The notes under the pieces: model-generated
The model's input: only the letters and a program-made list of their open reading frames with translations
Databases searched by the model: none
Told to the model about the DNA's origin: nothing
Shown here: positions 7,654-8,357 of the stretch, piece by piece
How positions within the stretch are numbered: position 1 is the stretch's first letter
Layout: each line of letters opens with the position of its first letter
From: Marinosulfonomonas sp. PRT-SC04
GTDB taxonomy: Bacteria > Pseudomonadota > Alphaproteobacteria > Rhodobacterales > Rhodobacteraceae
Length of the DNA: 8,357 nt
NCBI GenBank assembly: GCA_001321835.1
Contig: JPUR01000090.1
Span: forward strand, 1 to 8,357
Reading direction: 5' to 3'
Translations under genes and position numbers: made by a program

Positions 7654-7696
7654 ATTCCGGAGTATCTGGCCACTCATTCCGACAACATCCGGCCAC
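7654..7696 (-). repeat. Tandem transposase-binding repeats at the IS21 end
   Basis: Two imperfect direct repeats share the form ATTCCG-N(8-9)-GGCCAC. The first, ATTCCGGAGTATCTGGCCAC, is at 7654-7673; the second, beginning ATTCCGACAACATCC, is at 7676-7696. Their 22-bp spacing and end position are characteristic of the multiple IstA-binding sites inside IS21-family termini. Confidence 0.7.
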
Positions 7697-7732
7697 CTGT
7701 TGTACGCTGCGTTGAGGCGCATTGTTTTAGTG

Positions 7733-8302
7733 TCAGTTGACGGTGGTTTTGGCTTTAGTTTTGCGCATGGATTGCCCATCGAGGTTGAGGCGGTAGGCGT
7801 TGTGAACGATCCGGTCGAGGATGGCGTCTGCAAAGGTTGGCTCCCCGATAACATCGTGCCAGGCGTCGACGGGCAGTTGGCTAGTGATCAATATTGACCC
7901 AGCCTCATACCTGTCTTCGACGATCTCCATGAGGTCACGGCGCTGGCTGGCATTCAGGCGCTCCGGCCCCCAGTCATCAAGAATTAAAGGTGGGTTTGGT
8001 AAGGCTGCGGAACCGGCGTGGGAAGCGCCCGTCCATTGCCTGACAGGCGATTGTAAGGCAATCACCGAGAAGGGCCGTGGGCCAGTTCCAGTTATTGAAT
8101 AATCTGGGCAGGCGTCTGTAGAGAACCGTGTTGCCGTTTCGGCAAGCGGATTGTGCCAGCGCACAGGCCAGCCAGGCTTTGCCTCCGCCACAAGGGCCGG
8201 CAATCATCAAGTTGCGCTTGTCGCGTATCCACTTACCAGTCAGCAACTGCTGGAACAGGGCTTTGTCGAGACTGCGTCTGGCGCGATAATCCACATCCTC
8301 GG
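7733..8302 (-). pseudogene. istB: istB, IS21-family helper ATPase, frameshifted and truncated
   Basis: IstB is the AAA+ ATPase helper of the IstA transposase. The - strand begins with SEDVDYRARRSLDKALFQQL and the Walker A region ([18 protein letters not shown]) in one frame. It ends with Walker [13 protein letters not shown] and [20 protein letters not shown] in another. Several lesions are visible: the N-terminal 60 or so residues are replaced by an IS5-type end at 8303; a one-base loss near 8090 shifts LELAHG out of frame; about 40 extra bases (8036-8075) precede [13 protein letters not shown]; and a shift near 7990 precedes LILDDW. The Walker A Ser/Thr after Lys is Ala. The gene cannot make functional IstB. 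The family assignment is firm; the exact indel positions are estimated from remembered family consensus. Confidence 0.85.
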
Positions 8303-8320
8303 AGCGTTGTTGCATGGATC
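8303..8320 (+). repeat. IS5-family terminal inverted repeat (right-hand copy)
   Basis: This is the inverted partner of 512-529, with 17 identical bases and a mismatch only at the outermost position. It directly adjoins the broken istB. Confidence 0.68.
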
Positions 8321-8357
8321 GGGTTGGGTCTGATACGGAAGTATTCTGTTTCATTCA
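8303..8357 (+). mobile_element. End of a second IS5-family element (continues beyond window)
   Basis: AGCGTTGTTGCATGGATC (8303-8320) matches 17 of 18 bases of the reverse-complemented IS5-type end at 512-529. istB homology stops exactly here, marking an insertion junction. The next 37 bases differ from the subterminal sequence of the left copy's right end. This is therefore probably the left end of an element in the same orientation, with its transposase starting just past the window on the + strand. No coding sequence of this copy is visible. Confidence 0.68.

Larger units (their letters stand above)
7649..8302 (-). mobile_element. IS21-family element remnant (istB end, with terminal repeats)
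   Basis: The stretch from TGCGTATTCCGG (7649-7660) inward has the form of an IS21-family end: tandem copies of an ATTCCG...GGCCAC unit, then the istB 3' end at 7733 on the minus strand. The element therefore points leftwards, with its istB-side end 60 bp from phnY. It is cut at about 8302/8303 by an IS5-type terminal repeat, so istA and the other end lie outside the window or are lost. Between 7697 and 7732 there is only short spacer sequence. Confidence 0.78.

Noticed and set aside
7977..8354. Single 125-codon minus-strand gene
   Set aside because: Only the middle part matches IstB; its first 17 or so codons come from the IS5-type end, and its C-terminus is out of frame with the istB remainder, so it is part of a pseudogene.
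1..8357. CRISPR array, tRNA or rRNA genes
   Set aside because: No regularly spaced repeats and no cloverleaf or rRNA-like sequence seen by eye.

Overview
The window looks like part of an alphaproteobacterial genome, most likely Rhodobacterales (Roseobacter-type). This rests on protein style, mid-range GC, the phnW-phnA-phnY gene order and the kinds of insertion sequence present; no rRNA or other phylogenetic marker is available. At its centre is an apparently intact catabolic cassette for 2-aminoethylphosphonate (AEP), the commonest natural phosphonate. It is bracketed on both sides by layered, broken insertion sequences.

Layout. (1) 1-529 is the right-hand part of an IS5-family element: the transposase C-terminus on the + strand, ending in a recognisable terminal inverted repeat at 512-529. 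(2) 530 to about 829 is the 3' remnant of an IS6-family transposase, cut by that IS5 copy. (3) 868-1749 (- strand) is a LysR regulator of the type linked to AEP catabolism. (4) 1869-3566 (+) is a Na/Pi-cotransporter-family membrane protein with a PhoU-like C-terminal domain, divergent from the regulator. (5) 3644-4852, 4875-6119 and 6137-7588 (+) are phnW, phnA and phnY, tightly spaced as an operon. (6) 7649 to about 8302 is the terminal region of an IS21-family element with a decayed istB on the - strand. (7) About 8303-8357 is one end of an IS5-family element whose terminal repeat matches the copy at the left edge. The istB homology stops exactly where this end begins.

How the genes work together. 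PhnW transaminates AEP with pyruvate to phosphonoacetaldehyde and alanine. PhnY oxidises the aldehyde to phosphonoacetate. PhnA cleaves the C-P bond to give acetate and phosphate. Carbon, nitrogen (as alanine) and phosphate are therefore all released. The LysR protein probably senses AEP or an intermediate and activates the operon; a dyad of T-N11-A form overlaps a plausible promoter just upstream of phnW. The Na/Pi-type carrier has the architecture of E. coli YjbB, which has been implicated in phosphate export, so it may remove phosphate released when AEP is used for carbon or nitrogen. No AEP uptake system lies in the window.

The most interesting observations are the two IS5-family ends flanking the cassette, apparently in direct orientation (a composite-transposon-like layout), the Pi carrier placed between regulator and operon, and a long dyad in that carrier's leader.
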